A stretch of 64,000 nt of DNA from Streptomyces sp. NBC_00775. Lineage in GTDB: Bacteria; Actinomycetota; Actinomycetes; Streptomycetales; Streptomycetaceae. Positions 53,320 to 62,369 of the stretch are shown piece by piece. The notes beneath the pieces were generated by a model. That model saw only the letters and a list, made by a program, of their open reading frames with translations. It was not told the DNA's origin and ran no database searches. The stretch spans positions 2,480,001-2,544,000 of the forward strand of contig NZ_CP108938.1 of NCBI RefSeq assembly GCF_036347135.1, in the 5' to 3' direction. Positions within the stretch are counted from its first letter, which is position 1; each line of letters starts with the position of its first letter. Both the position numbers and the translations under genes were made by a program.

Positions 53320-53331
53320 GACAACGTTGTC
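53320..53331. promoter_or_regulatory. GACAACGTTGTC palindrome before GH92 gene 1
   Basis: Perfect 12-bp palindrome with central CG, 25 bases before ATG 53356. The same sequence recurs before the other GH92 gene (60898-60911), so one LacI-type repressor probably controls both. Confidence 0.6.
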
Positions 53332-53355
53332 CAGGCGCAGGGAGGGTGCTCGCGC

Positions 53356-56300
53356 ATGCAGCACGGAACCCGGTACAGACGGAGTTCTTCAACCCGCCAG
53401 AGATGGCTTTCTCCAACGGCGCTGGGGGTGATAGCGCTTTCTCTCCTGGCGGCCTCGCAGGGCGCGGCGATCGCCCTTCCCGCCCAAGCGGCGGTCGCCG
53501 ACCGCGAGTTCGCCTCCTCTTTCGAATCCGGCGATCCCGCACCGGACTGGCTGAATACCGTCGATACATCGGCGGATGGAACAAAGCGGGCCTCCGGTGT
53601 CGACGGCGGTTACAGCACCGGCATCCCCGGCAATGTCACCGACCACGTCACGGACGTCCGCGCGAGCGGCGAGAACACCGGTGCGGGCGAGGTGAAGGAG
53701 AACCTCGCCGACGGCGAGTCGAGCACCAAGTGGCTGACCTTCGAGCCCACCGGATGGGCGGAGTTCGACCTGGACGCCCCGGTCAAGGCGGTCACGTACG
53801 CGCTTACCTCGGCCAACGACCACGACGAGCGCGACCCGAAGGACTGGACCCTCCAGGGCTCCACGGACGGCAAGGACTGGAAGACCCTCGACACACGCTC
53901 CGGCGAGTCCTTCGGCGAGCGGTTCCAGACGAAGTCGTACGACATCGCGAGCCCCGTCGAGTACCAGCACTTCCGGCTCGACGTCACCAAGAACAACGGC
54001 GGGGACATCCTCCAGCTCGCCGATGTCCAGTTCTCGACGGGCCCGAGCGACGACCCGGCGCCCAAGGACATGCTCTCGCTGGTGGACCGCGGCCCGAGCG
54101 GCTCGCCCACCGCGAAGGCGGGCGCGGGCTTCACGGGCAAGCGGGCCCTGCGCTACGCCGGTACGCACAAGGCGGACGGCAGGGCGTACTCGTACAACAA
54201 GGTCTTCGACGTGAACGTGGCCGTCGGTCGCGACACCGAGCTGTCGTACCGGATCTTCCCGTCCATGGCGGACGGTGACCGGGACTACGACGCCGCGAAC
54301 GTGTCCGTGGACCTGGTCTTCACGGACGGCACCTCGCTGAGCGGCCTGAACCCGACCGACCAGCACGGCTTCGCGCTGACGCCGCAGGGGCAGGGCGCGG
54401 CCAAGGCGCTGTACGTCAACCAGTGGAACAACGTGGTCTCGCGGATCGGTTCGGTCGCGGCCGGCCGGACCGTCGACCGGATCGTGCTGGCGTACGACTC
54501 GCCGAAGGGGCCCGCGAAGTTCCGTGGCTGGCTGGACGACGTGTCGCTGAAGACGGTCGCTCCGGAGAAGCCCAGGGCGCATCTGTCGGACTACGCGCTG
54601 ACCACCCGCGGCACCAACTCCAGCGGTGGCTTCTCGCGCGGCAACGACTTCCCGGCGACGGCCGTCCCGCACGGCTTCAACTTCTGGACGCCGGTGACCA
54701 ACGCGGGCTCGCTGAGCTGGCTCTACGACTACGCCCGCGCGAACAACGCGGACAACCTCCCGACCATCCAGGCGTTCAGCGCCAGCCATGAGCCCAGCCC
54801 CTGGATGGGCGACCGGCAGACCTTCCAGGTGATGCCGTCGGCCGCCTCCGGCACCCCGGACACCGGCCGCACCGCCCGCGCGCTCACCTTCCGGCACGAG
54901 AACGAGACCGCGCGGCCCTACTACTACGGGGTGACCTTCGAGAACGGGCTCAAGGCCGAGATGGCGCCGACGGATCACGCGGCGGCGTTGCGCTTCACCT
55001 ATCCGGGTGGGGACGCGAGCGTGCTCTTCGACAACGTCACCGAGCAGGCCGGTCTGACCCTCGACAAGGAGAACGGGATCGTCACCGGGTACTCGGACGT
55101 GAAGTCCGGGCTGTCGACGGGGGCGACGCGGCTGTTCGTGTACGGGGTGTTCGACGCGAAGGTGACCGGCGGGGACTCCGCCGGGGTCAAGGGCTATCTG
55201 CGGTTCACGCCGTCCGAGGACCACACCGTCACCCTGCGCCTCGCCACCTCCCTCATCAGCGTCGACCAGGCCAAGGACAACCTCCGCCAGGAGATCCCCG
55301 ACGGCACGTCCTTCGGGGCGGTCAAGGCGCGGGCGCAGCAGCAGTGGGACAGGCTGCTCGGCAAGGTCGAGGTCGAGGGCGCGACACCGGACCAGCTGAC
55401 GACGCTGTACTCCAGCATGTACCGGCTGTATCTGTATCCCAACTCCGGCTTCGAGAGGGTGGGTTCGAAGGACCAGTACGCGTCGCCGTTCTCGCCGATG
55501 CCGGGTCCGGACACCCCCACCCACACCGGCGCGAAGATCGTCGACGGCAAGGTGTACGTCAACAACGGCTTCTGGGACACCTATCGGACGACCTGGCCGG
55601 CGTACTCCCTGCTGACACCCGGTCAGGCCGGGGAGATGGTCGACGGGTTCGTGCAGCAGTACAAGGACGGCGGCTGGACCTCGCGCTGGTCCTCCCCCGG
55701 GTACGCGGACCTGATGACCGGTACGTCGTCGGACGTGGCGTTCGCGGACGCGTATGTGAAGGGGGTCGGCTTCGACGCGGAGTCGGCGTACGACGCGGCC
55801 CTGAAGAACGCGACGGTCGTCCCGCCGACGTCGGGCGTGGGCCGCAAGGGCATGTCGACCTCGCCGTTCCTCGGCTACACGAGCACCGACACCCACGAGG
55901 GTCTGTCGTGGGCGCTGGAGGGCTACCTCAACGACTACGGCATCGCGAAGATGGGCCAGGCCCTCTACAAGAAGACCGGCGAGAAGCACTACGAGGAGGA
56001 GGCGGAGTACTTCCTCAACCGTGCCCAGGACTATGTGAACCTCTTCGACTCGAAGGCCGGATTCTTCCAGGGCCGCGACGAGAAGGGCGACTGGCGGGTC
56101 GAGTCGTCGGCGTACGACCCGCGTGTCTGGGGCTACGACTACACGGAGACGAACGGCTGGGGCTACGCGTTCACGGCGCCGCAGGACAGCCGGGGTCTGG
56201 CCAACCTGTACGGCGGCCGGAGCGGGCTGGCGCAGAAGCTGGACGCGTACTTCGCCACACCCGAGACGGCCTCGCCGGACTTCGTGGGCTCGTACGGCGG

Positions 56301-57180
56301 GGTCATCCATGAGATGACCGAGGCCCGTGACGTACGGATGGGCATGTACGGGCACTCCAACCAGGTGGCCCACCACGTCACTTACATGTACGACGCGGCG
56401 GGACAGCCGTGGAAGACCCAGAAGAACGTCCGTGAGGTCCTCTCCCGCCTCTACACCGGCAGCGAGATCGGCCAGGGCTATCACGGCGACGAGGACAACG
56501 GCGAGCAGTCGGCCTGGTATCTCTTCTCCTCGCTCGGCTTCTACCCGCTGGTGATGGGCAGCGGCGACTACGCCATCGGCTCACCGCTGTTCACCAAGGC
56601 GACGGTCCATCTGGAGAACGGGAAGGACCTGGTGGTCAAGGCCCCGAAGAACAGCGCGAAGAACGTGTACGTGCAGGGTGTGAGGGTCAACGGCAAGAAA
56701 TGGAGCTCGACCTCACTCCCCCACTCCCTCATCTCCCGTGGCGGAGTACTGGAGTTCGACATGGGCGCCAAGCCGTCCTCGTGGGGCTCCGGCAAGAACG
56801 CGGCGCCCGTGTCGATCACCCAGGACGACCAGGTGCCCACGCCGCGCACGGACGCTCTCAAGGGCGAGGGCGCGCTCTTCGACAACACGTCGGCTACGGA
56901 CGCGACGGTCACCTCGGTGGACCTGCCGGTCTCCGCTGCCGCCAAGGGAGTTCAGTACACCCTGACATCGTCGGACCGCACCAAGGCCCCCACCGGATGG
57001 ACCCTCCAGGGTTCGTCGGACGGCACCCGGTGGACCGACGTCGACCAGCGCTCCGGAGAGTCGTTCACCTGGGACCGGCAGACCCGCGCCTTCACGGTCG
57101 CGGACCCGGGCTCGTACGCGCACTACCGTCTGGTCCTCGACGGTGAGGCGACGCTGGCGGAGGTGGAACTGCTGGCCTGA
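53356..57180 (+). CDS. secreted GH92 alpha-mannosidase with F5/8-type C domains
   Basis: A 1274-residue exported enzyme. After a long signal (LGVIALSLLAASQGAAIALPAQA) comes a discoidin/CBM32-like domain (TGWAEFDLDAPVKAVTYALTSANDHDERDP and WTLQGSTDGKDW), then a GH92 catalytic region (GGFSRGNDFPATAVPHGFNFWTP, NNGFWDTYRTTWPAYSLL, YHGDEDNGEQSAWYLFSSLGFYPLV), and a second partial discoidin-like domain at the end (WTLQGSSDGTRWTDVDQRSG). GH92 enzymes trim alpha-mannose from yeast or plant glycans using calcium. ATG 53356 has GGAGGG nine bases upstream. The palindrome GACAACGTTGTC lies 25 bases upstream. Confidence 0.93.
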   Translation: MQHGTRYRRSSSTRQRWLSPTALGVIALSLLAASQGAAIALPAQAAVADREFASSFESGDPAPDWLNTVDTSADGTKRASGVDGGYSTGIPGNVTDHVTDVRASGENTGAGEVKENLADGESSTKWLTFEPTGWAEFDLDAPVKAVTYALTSANDHDERDPKDWTLQGSTDGKDWKTLDTRSGESFGERFQTKSYDIASPVEYQHFRLDVTKNNGGDILQLADVQFSTGPSDDPAPKDMLSLVDRGPSGSPTAKAGAGFTGKRALRYAGTHKADGRAYSYNKVFDVNVAVGRDTELSYRIFPSMADGDRDYDAANVSVDLVFTDGTSLSGLNPTDQHGFALTPQGQGAAKALYVNQWNNVVSRIGSVAAGRTVDRIVLAYDSPKGPAKFRGWLDDVSLKTVAPEKPRAHLSDYALTTRGTNSSGGFSRGNDFPATAVPHGFNFWTPVTNAGSLSWLYDYARANNADNLPTIQAFSASHEPSPWMGDRQTFQVMPSAASGTPDTGRTARALTFRHENETARPYYYGVTFENGLKAEMAPTDHAAALRFTYPGGDASVLFDNVTEQAGLTLDKENGIVTGYSDVKSGLSTGATRLFVYGVFDAKVTGGDSAGVKGYLRFTPSEDHTVTLRLATSLISVDQAKDNLRQEIPDGTSFGAVKARAQQQWDRLLGKVEVEGATPDQLTTLYSSMYRLYLYPNSGFERVGSKDQYASPFSPMPGPDTPTHTGAKIVDGKVYVNNGFWDTYRTTWPAYSLLTPGQAGEMVDGFVQQYKDGGWTSRWSSPGYADLMTGTSSDVAFADAYVKGVGFDAESAYDAALKNATVVPPTSGVGRKGMSTSPFLGYTSTDTHEGLSWALEGYLNDYGIAKMGQALYKKTGEKHYEEEAEYFLNRAQDYVNLFDSKAGFFQGRDEKGDWRVESSAYDPRVWGYDYTETNGWGYAFTAPQDSRGLANLYGGRSGLAQKLDAYFATPETASPDFVGSYGGVIHEMTEARDVRMGMYGHSNQVAHHVTYMYDAAGQPWKTQKNVREVLSRLYTGSEIGQGYHGDEDNGEQSAWYLFSSLGFYPLVMGSGDYAIGSPLFTKATVHLENGKDLVVKAPKNSAKNVYVQGVRVNGKKWSSTSLPHSLISRGGVLEFDMGAKPSSWGSGKNAAPVSITQDDQVPTPRTDALKGEGALFDNTSATDATVTSVDLPVSAAAKGVQYTLTSSDRTKAPTGWTLQGSSDGTRWTDVDQRSGESFTWDRQTRAFTVADPGSYAHYRLVLDGEATLAEVELLA

Positions 57181-57196
57181 CGTACCCCCCATGGGA

Positions 57197-57233
57197 GAGG
57201 GGCGGGCGCGGAGATTCTCCGCGCCCGCCCCTC
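57197..57233. terminator. bidirectional terminator between the two GH92 genes
   Basis: GAGGGGCGGGCGCGGAG (57197-57213) and its exact complement (57217-57233) form a 17-bp stem with ATT loop, 16 bases past each convergent stop. Confidence 0.75.
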
Positions 57234-57248
57234 GTTCGCCGGTGCGGT

Positions 57249-60200
57249 TCAGCCCACCGCGAGGGTGAAGACGTGCAGATCCGCGTTGTCCGGCAGCTTC
57301 ACGCTCTTGATGGTCCTGCCTTGCGGGGCCTGGAAGGGCTTGGTGGCGAAGACGTAGGTCGCGACCGGGTCCTTGTCGGCGCCCGCGACATTGCGGTACG
57401 CGGTCTTGGCCACGGTCTCGTTGCCGTACTGGACGGTGCCGCCCCCGCCGCCGACGGTCCAGTCGGTGAAGGAGAGGTCTATGGAGTCGGTGGTGCCGTC
57501 GGTGTAGGTGACGGTCGCCTTGGTCTGCTGGTTGCCGTTGACCGCGCTGCCGATGAACGACAACTGGGTCGCGGGCGTGGCGAGTTCGATGGTCTGGGCG
57601 GTCGCCGAGGCGTTGTCGGGGCGGCCCGTCGGGGAGTCGGGCCAGGTGAAGGTGAGGCCGTCGACGGTGCCCTGCTTGCCGGGCGTGAGGCCCGCGTCGG
57701 CGAGGGCCTGGCGGGAGTAGCTCCAGCCTCCGCCGTCGTAGTCGGCCTCGTCGTGGTCACCGGAGTCGTCCGAGACGCCGGTGTTGTTGTACGCGGCGAG
57801 GAGGGAGCCGGGGGCCGCGACGGTGAGGGCCACCGGCTGCTCGTACGACGTGTCGGCCGAGGTGACCGTGACCAAGACGTCGTAGAAGCCCTGCTGGGCG
57901 GCCTCTCCGGCCGACAGGGTGATCTGCTGGGCGCCGTCGGTCACCGTGCCCTCGGCGGGAGTCGCCGTCACGCCCTGCGGCACGTCCACGTGGAAGCGGA
58001 CCTCGGGGCCCGCGCCGCCGCTCAGGGCGAGGGCGCGGATGTCGAGCTTCGTGCTGCCGCCGGGGGCGAGGGTGGCCGTGGTCGGGCCCACGCCGATCTG
58101 GTACGGCTGCTCGCCCTCGCGGAAGGAGGGCGGGGCCGCGGCCTCGGAGCTGCCCCACTGCTGGTCGGGGGTGTCGCTCAGCGTGTAGTCGAGCGTGCCG
58201 CCGTCCCGGACGAAGGAGGCCGGGAGCCACGGCCGGTCGCTGGTACGGCCGTTGACCTTCAGGGAGCGGATGTACGGGGAGTCGGCGGCCGCGCCCGTCG
58301 CCCGGATCTCGATGTCGCCGCCGCCCGGGCGCTCGATCTCCACCCTCGGGAACAGCGGTGAGGACAGGGTGAGTTCACTGCGGGAGGGCACCTGGGGGTA
58401 CATGCCGAGGGACGAGAAGACGTACCAGGACGACATCTCGCCGAGGTCGTCGTTGCCGGGGATGCCGCCCGGCTGCGTCGACCACAGCCGGCTCATCGCC
58501 GCGCGGACGGTCGCCTGCGTCTTGTAGGGGGCACCCGCGTAGTCGTACAGGTACGGCACGTTGACCGACGGCTCGTTGTCCAGCTCGGACTTGTCGCCGC
58601 CGCTGCCGGTGAAGGCCCAGCTGCCGTCCGCCTCGTGGAAGAAGGTGTCGAGGCGGTCGAGGGCCTTGTCGCGGCCGCCCATGGCCGCGAAGAGCCCGGC
58701 GGGGTCGTGCTGCACCATCCAGGTGTACTGGGCCGCCGTCCCCTCCACGAAGCCGTTGCCGGTGGCCGGGGTGAATCCGGTGACCCAGCTGCCGTCCTCC
58801 TTGCGGTTGGCTACGTAGCCGCCGCTCGGGTCGGCCGCGATGTTGAAGTTGTTCTGCCACCACTGGGAGCGGCGGGCGAAGTCGGCGGCGGTCTTCTTCT
58901 CCCCTGCTGCCGTGGCGAGTTGGGAGATCGCGAAGTCCGCACCCGACATCTCCAGGGTCTCGGCGGCGCCGCCCCAGGCGTTGGACACGGACGGCATGTA
59001 GTGCTGCTTCAGGTACTTGTCGAGCGACGGCCGCTGGCCCACCGACAGGACCGGCTTGCCCGCCGCGGAGAGGTCCTGCCCGGTCGGCACGGTCGCCGCC
59101 GTGACGAGCGAGTCCAGCGCGCCCCGCAGGTCGAAGTCCGTGCCGCCGAAGGCCCGGATGCCCGCGAGCGCGGGTGCCGACGGGTCGCCGTTCATGACGT
59201 GTGTGCCGCTCGCGCCATGCAGCCAGCGGTCCCAGACTCCGCCGTTCTGCCGGGCGAGTTCGAGCAGGGACTGTGCGATGTCCGAGCCGGTGTCCGGGTT
59301 GAGGAGGGTGAGCAGCTGGACCTGGGAGCGGTAGACGTCCCAGCCGGAGAAGGTGCCGTACTGCGCCTGGTGGCCGCGGGTGACGACATGGACCTTGTCG
59401 TCGGGGCCCCGGTATCTGCGGTCGGCGTCGCTGATGACGTTCGGGTGCAGGAGGGCGTGGTAGAGCGCGGTGTAGAAGGTGGTGCGGTCGGTGTCGCTGC
59501 CACCGCCGACCCTGATCGCGCCGAGCCGGTCGCGCCAGGCGCGGTGGGCGGCGTCCTGGACCGAGGCGAAGGACCGGGAGGGCGGGTTCTCGGCCGCGAG
59601 GTTGGCCTCGGCGCCCGCCCGGCTGACGTACGAGATGCCGACCTTGACGTTCACCGGGTCGGCGCCGGGCTCGAACTCCACATAGCCGCCCGCGCCCTTG
59701 CCCGCGACGGGCCGGCCGCCCTGTCCGAATCCGCCGGTGCCGCCGGCGGCCTCGGTGCTGCCCGGGCTCAGCCTGTCGTCCTGCCAGGTGCCGGTCGCCT
59801 TGAAGTCGCGGTCGAAGCGGGCGGTGAAGTAGAGGGTGTAGTAGGCGCGTCGGCCCTCCGGGTCGAGGTAGCCGCAGAAGTTCCCGGAGGTGACGGAGCC
59901 GGAGACCGTGCGCGTCGCCGGGTCGATGGTGACGGAGGAATCCGTGGACCCGACCTCGGAGTTGGCGGTGCGGATCAGCAGCGAGGCGGGCTTGTCGGCC
60001 GGGTAGGCGAAGCGGGCCGAGCCCGTGCGCGCGGTCGCCGTCAGGTCGGCGGTCACGCCCGAGGCCAGCCCGGCCTTGTAGTGGCCGGGCTCGGCGGTCT
60101 CGTCGGCGTGCGTGAAGTCGGACGCGTACACCGCGTCCTTGGTGTCGCTCGCCGGGGAGGAGGTGACCTCACCGGCGTACGGGAAGAAGGGGATGTCGCC

Positions 60201-60686
60201 GCTGCCGCCGGCGCAGCCCGTGCCGGACATGTGGGTGAGGCTGAAGCCCCGGATGCGGGTGGCGTCGTACTGGTAGCCGCCGGGCGCGGCGGTGCGGGTG
60301 GCGTCCCCGCGGGTGTTCTCGGGGCTCCAGGAGAGCATCCCGAAGGGCATGACGGCGCCGGGGAAGACATTGCCGCCGTTCTTGGTGCCGATGAGCGGAT
60401 CGACGTATGTGGTGGGGTCCCGGACCAGGCGGTCCTGGGGAAGAGCGGGTGCGTTCCCGCGTCGTTCGGTGCGTGCTCTCGGCGTGCCGGACGAAGGTCC
60501 TCGTAGCGGAGCTACTTGGGCCTTCGTCCGGTGCGGCGAGAGTGCGTGCCGGGCGGCGTGGGGGCGTGCCTGAACTTCCCCAGGACCGCCTGGGTCCGGT
60601 GGTGCGGCGGTCGCGGCGAGCGCCGGGGTGGCGCCGCCGACCGTCAGAGCGACGGCCAGCAGGACGGATGACGGACGGAAACGCAT
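57249..60686 (-). CDS. secreted GH92 alpha-mannosidase with NEW3-like and C-terminal jelly-roll domains; carries an in-frame palindromic insertion
   Basis: A 1145-residue enzyme from ATG 60686 (signal: SSVLLAVALTVGGATPALA). Catalytic landmarks are YVDPLIGTKNGGNVFPGAVMPFG, GFSLTHMSGTGCAG, EPSVNVPYLYDYAGAPYKTQ and PGNDDLGEMSSWYVFSSLGMYP. A NEW3-like domain (TATLAPGGSTKLDIRALAL) and a C-terminal domain binding site (FTDWTVGGGGG) follow. Between the signal and the catalytic domain, residues ~30-89 are Arg/Pro-rich and unlike GH92 (RPHAARHALSPHRTKAQVAP). They are encoded by a 180-bp imperfect palindrome at 60420-60599, probably an insertion that kept the frame. Confidence 0.92.
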   Translation of the reverse strand: MRFRPSSVLLAVALTVGGATPALAATAAPPDPGGPGEVQARPHAARHALSPHRTKAQVAPLRGPSSGTPRARTERRGNAPALPQDRLVRDPTTYVDPLIGTKNGGNVFPGAVMPFGMLSWSPENTRGDATRTAAPGGYQYDATRIRGFSLTHMSGTGCAGGSGDIPFFPYAGEVTSSPASDTKDAVYASDFTHADETAEPGHYKAGLASGVTADLTATARTGSARFAYPADKPASLLIRTANSEVGSTDSSVTIDPATRTVSGSVTSGNFCGYLDPEGRRAYYTLYFTARFDRDFKATGTWQDDRLSPGSTEAAGGTGGFGQGGRPVAGKGAGGYVEFEPGADPVNVKVGISYVSRAGAEANLAAENPPSRSFASVQDAAHRAWRDRLGAIRVGGGSDTDRTTFYTALYHALLHPNVISDADRRYRGPDDKVHVVTRGHQAQYGTFSGWDVYRSQVQLLTLLNPDTGSDIAQSLLELARQNGGVWDRWLHGASGTHVMNGDPSAPALAGIRAFGGTDFDLRGALDSLVTAATVPTGQDLSAAGKPVLSVGQRPSLDKYLKQHYMPSVSNAWGGAAETLEMSGADFAISQLATAAGEKKTAADFARRSQWWQNNFNIAADPSGGYVANRKEDGSWVTGFTPATGNGFVEGTAAQYTWMVQHDPAGLFAAMGGRDKALDRLDTFFHEADGSWAFTGSGGDKSELDNEPSVNVPYLYDYAGAPYKTQATVRAAMSRLWSTQPGGIPGNDDLGEMSSWYVFSSLGMYPQVPSRSELTLSSPLFPRVEIERPGGGDIEIRATGAAADSPYIRSLKVNGRTSDRPWLPASFVRDGGTLDYTLSDTPDQQWGSSEAAAPPSFREGEQPYQIGVGPTTATLAPGGSTKLDIRALALSGGAGPEVRFHVDVPQGVTATPAEGTVTDGAQQITLSAGEAAQQGFYDVLVTVTSADTSYEQPVALTVAAPGSLLAAYNNTGVSDDSGDHDEADYDGGGWSYSRQALADAGLTPGKQGTVDGLTFTWPDSPTGRPDNASATAQTIELATPATQLSFIGSAVNGNQQTKATVTYTDGTTDSIDLSFTDWTVGGGGGTVQYGNETVAKTAYRNVAGADKDPVATYVFATKPFQAPQGRTIKSVKLPDNADLHVFTLAVG
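60420..60599. repeat. 180-bp imperfect palindrome inside GH92 gene 2 (MITE-like)
   Basis: Outer arms 60420-60443 and 60575-60599 are complements except for one extra G. The core has CCGGACGAAGG (60487-60497) against CCTTCGTCCGG (60521-60531), and GTAGC/GCTAC around a GGA turn; the intervening parts pair imperfectly. The centre is near 60509.5. It encodes the atypical Arg/Pro-rich linker of the protein, with no stop in that frame. Confidence 0.7.
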
Positions 60687-60853
60687 GACGCGGCCCCTCC
60701 TCCTTCGGACGGGTCGCGCACCACAGGTCGCACAAGCCGCAGGGACAGTAACGTGCGCCACGGGTACCACGGAAGACCGCCTCCGGCACGGGAGACGCGA
60801 CCGGCGCACACCCCATTGGCGCAGCGCGCGCCCCGTCGAAGGTCAACTGGCTT

Positions 60854-60865
60854 GACATCGTTGTC
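60854..60865. promoter_or_regulatory. GACAACGTTGTC-like site before GH92 gene 2 (proximal)
   Basis: GACATCGTTGTC differs from the palindrome at one base. Its centre is 45 bp from that of the distal site, which would suit paired operators flanking a minus-strand promoter. Confidence 0.45.
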
Positions 60866-60897
60866 CGTTGAGGCGGTAGAGTCATGTACAGACCATC

Positions 60898-60911
60898 CGA
60901 CAACGTTGTCG
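60898..60911. promoter_or_regulatory. GACAACGTTGTC palindrome before GH92 gene 2 (distal)
   Basis: CGACAACGTTGTCG is a perfect 14-bp palindrome about 210 bases before the 60686 start. Read on the minus strand, a possible promoter (TTGTCG, 17 bases, TCTACC) lies between this and the 60854 site. Confidence 0.55.
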
Positions 60912-60977
60912 CACACCCTGGTCACCACAAGCCGCACCATCCCGGGCCGGGCCTCCCCCGACCCCGCCCGGGCTCGC

Positions 60978-61009
60978 GGACCGGGTGAGTACGATCACCC
61001 ACCCGGTCC
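60978..61009 (-). terminator. terminator after the LPMO gene
   Basis: GGACCGGGT (60978-60986) and ACCCGGTCC (61001-61009) form a 9-bp stem 18 bases past the LPMO stop. Confidence 0.5.
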
Positions 61010-61027
61010 GCCCTGAGCCTTGCGCGG

Positions 61028-62125
61028 TCAACCCACCTGACAGGGCAGGCTCGTTGACGGATCGTCACCGGTGCCCTGGACGACGTACCCGAACGTCGTG
61101 CTCTTGCCCGGATCCAGCGACCCGTTCCAGTCGGCGTTGTGCACCATCACGTCCTGGCCGTCGTAGGTCGCGTTACCGTTCCACAGACTGGCGACCGACT
61201 GCCCGCCCGGCAGCGTCCAGTCGACCATCCAGCCGAGCATCGGCACGTCACCGGTGTTGGTGACGGTCACCTCGGACTGATAGCCGCCGGGCCAGCTGTT
61301 GGTCGTACGGCGGGTCGCGGAGCACACGCCGGGCGGGGGTTCGGTCGGGTTGCCCGGGTCGTGGATGCCCGTCACTTCGCCGTTGCCGCCGTCGAAGACG
61401 ACGTCGGAGCAGGAGTAGAAGGTCTCCGCGCTGTCCGAGCGCTGCCAGACCATGTAGATGATGTGGCGGCCCGACTTGTCGGTGGGGAGCTTGCCGCTCC
61501 AGGAGTAGTTGGCCTCGACCGTGCCCGGGGTGCCGTTGAGGGGCGGGTGGTCGACCGTGAGGAACGGCTGGTCCTCCATGTCGTTCCAGGTGAGCGTCTT
61601 GGTCGGGTCGAAGCCGTCCTTGGTGATGTAGACGTAGAACCAACCCGGGTGCGCGGCCCAGGCGTTGTACGAGAAGTCGACGGTCGCGCCCGAGGTGAGG
61701 TGGGTGAGCGGCCAGTCGTTCCGCGGCAGGTTGAAGCCGGTGAAGTTGGGGTTGCCGCCGCTGCACAGCTCGCCGTCCGGGACGAAGCCGCGGGTGCGGC
61801 CGGCGCCGTCGGAGCGCAGCACCGAGAACCAGTTGTAGAACGGCGTCGTGCCGCTCACCTGCTGCGCCGCCTTGCAGGCCGGGTTCACGGGTTTGATCTC
61901 ACCGGTGTCGGTCAGCCCGTCCTGCCAGCACAGGAAGGTGCGGCTGCCGGGCTTCATGGGGGTGCCGTGGGCCTCGGCCCGGCCGCCAGTGGCGACGATG
62001 AGGGTGAGGGCCGGGAGCACGGCCAACAGGGCGAGCAGGATGAGGAGTGGGGATCTGCGGCGGGTGGGGAGCGGTAATCGGGAAGTCACCGAGGCCGTCG
62101 AGGCCGTTGTATTTGGTGGGGGCAT
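61028..62125 (-). CDS. secreted lytic polysaccharide monooxygenase (AA10) with CBM2
   Basis: A 365-residue exported copper enzyme. The signal ends AEA, leaving mature N-terminal His (HGTPMKPGSRTFLCW), the first histidine-brace ligand. The second His is in FSYNAWAAHPGWFYVYITKDGF. The AA10 domain (LSWNDMEDQPFL-like strand, HIIYMVWQRSDSAETFYSCSDVVF) ends near residue 240. A Pro-rich linker leads to a family 2 cellulose-binding module (NSWPGGYQSEVTVTNTGDVPMLGWMVDW ... FGYVVQGTG). The CBM2 and a perfect CebR box at 62208-62221 indicate cellulose as substrate and cellobiose control. Confidence 0.93.
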   Translation of the reverse strand: MPPPNTTASTASVTSRLPLPTRRRSPLLILLALLAVLPALTLIVATGGRAEAHGTPMKPGSRTFLCWQDGLTDTGEIKPVNPACKAAQQVSGTTPFYNWFSVLRSDGAGRTRGFVPDGELCSGGNPNFTGFNLPRNDWPLTHLTSGATVDFSYNAWAAHPGWFYVYITKDGFDPTKTLTWNDMEDQPFLTVDHPPLNGTPGTVEANYSWSGKLPTDKSGRHIIYMVWQRSDSAETFYSCSDVVFDGGNGEVTGIHDPGNPTEPPPGVCSATRRTTNSWPGGYQSEVTVTNTGDVPMLGWMVDWTLPGGQSVASLWNGNATYDGQDVMVHNADWNGSLDPGKSTTFGYVVQGTGDDPSTSLPCQVG

Positions 62126-62207
62126 GACAAATAACCTCTTCGCGGGTGTCGTGTTCGTCCTGGGTGAGGCGGGAGCGACTCCCGGGGCGGGTTCCGGTCC
62201 GCATGGA

Positions 62208-62221
62208 TGGGAGCGCTCCCA
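62208..62221. promoter_or_regulatory. CebR box upstream of the LPMO gene
   Basis: TGGGAGCGCTCCCA is an exact 14/14 match to the CebR operator, the cellobiose-responsive LacI repressor of Streptomyces cellulolytic genes. It is 83 bases before the LPMO start. GGGAGCGACTCCC at 62171-62183 is a degenerate second copy. Confidence 0.8.
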
Positions 62222-62312
62222 CCTCATTCGGAAAGTAGCGCGCACTCGAACCTCTGTAAACGCCCGCCGCACACCTCGCGCACCAGAGCGGATCGCACAG
62301 CTCACACACAAA

Positions 62313-62341
62313 GGCCGCACCCCACAGTGGTGGGTGCGGCC
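62313..62341 (-). terminator. hairpin after the DUF3500 pseudogene
   Basis: GGCCGCACCC (62313-62322) pairs with GGGTGCGGCC (62332-62341), about 30 bases past the final DUF3500 stop. Confidence 0.5.
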
Positions 62342-62369
62342 CTCGCGATGACTGAAAACCGGTGTCAGG

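Larger units (their letters stand above)
52871..53355. other. 485-base divergent regulatory region ngcE/GH92
   Basis: No convincing gene. Besides the dre-like site and the GACAACGTTGTC palindrome, a TTGACA at 53270-53275 and a TACTGA-like element about 20 bases on may form a GH92 promoter. Short open frames here lack coding bias. Confidence 0.45.

Noticed and set aside
53389..56484. 1031-codon open frame on the minus strand
   Set aside because: It lies fully antisense to the GH92 gene; in GC-rich Streptomyces genes the complementary frame is often stop-free. No recognisable domain, and the sense frame has clear GH92 motifs.
60852..60882. TTGACA ... TAGAGT as a plus-strand promoter
   Set aside because: The spacer is 19 bases and no plus-strand gene follows; the sequence more likely reflects the GACATCGTTGTC operator.
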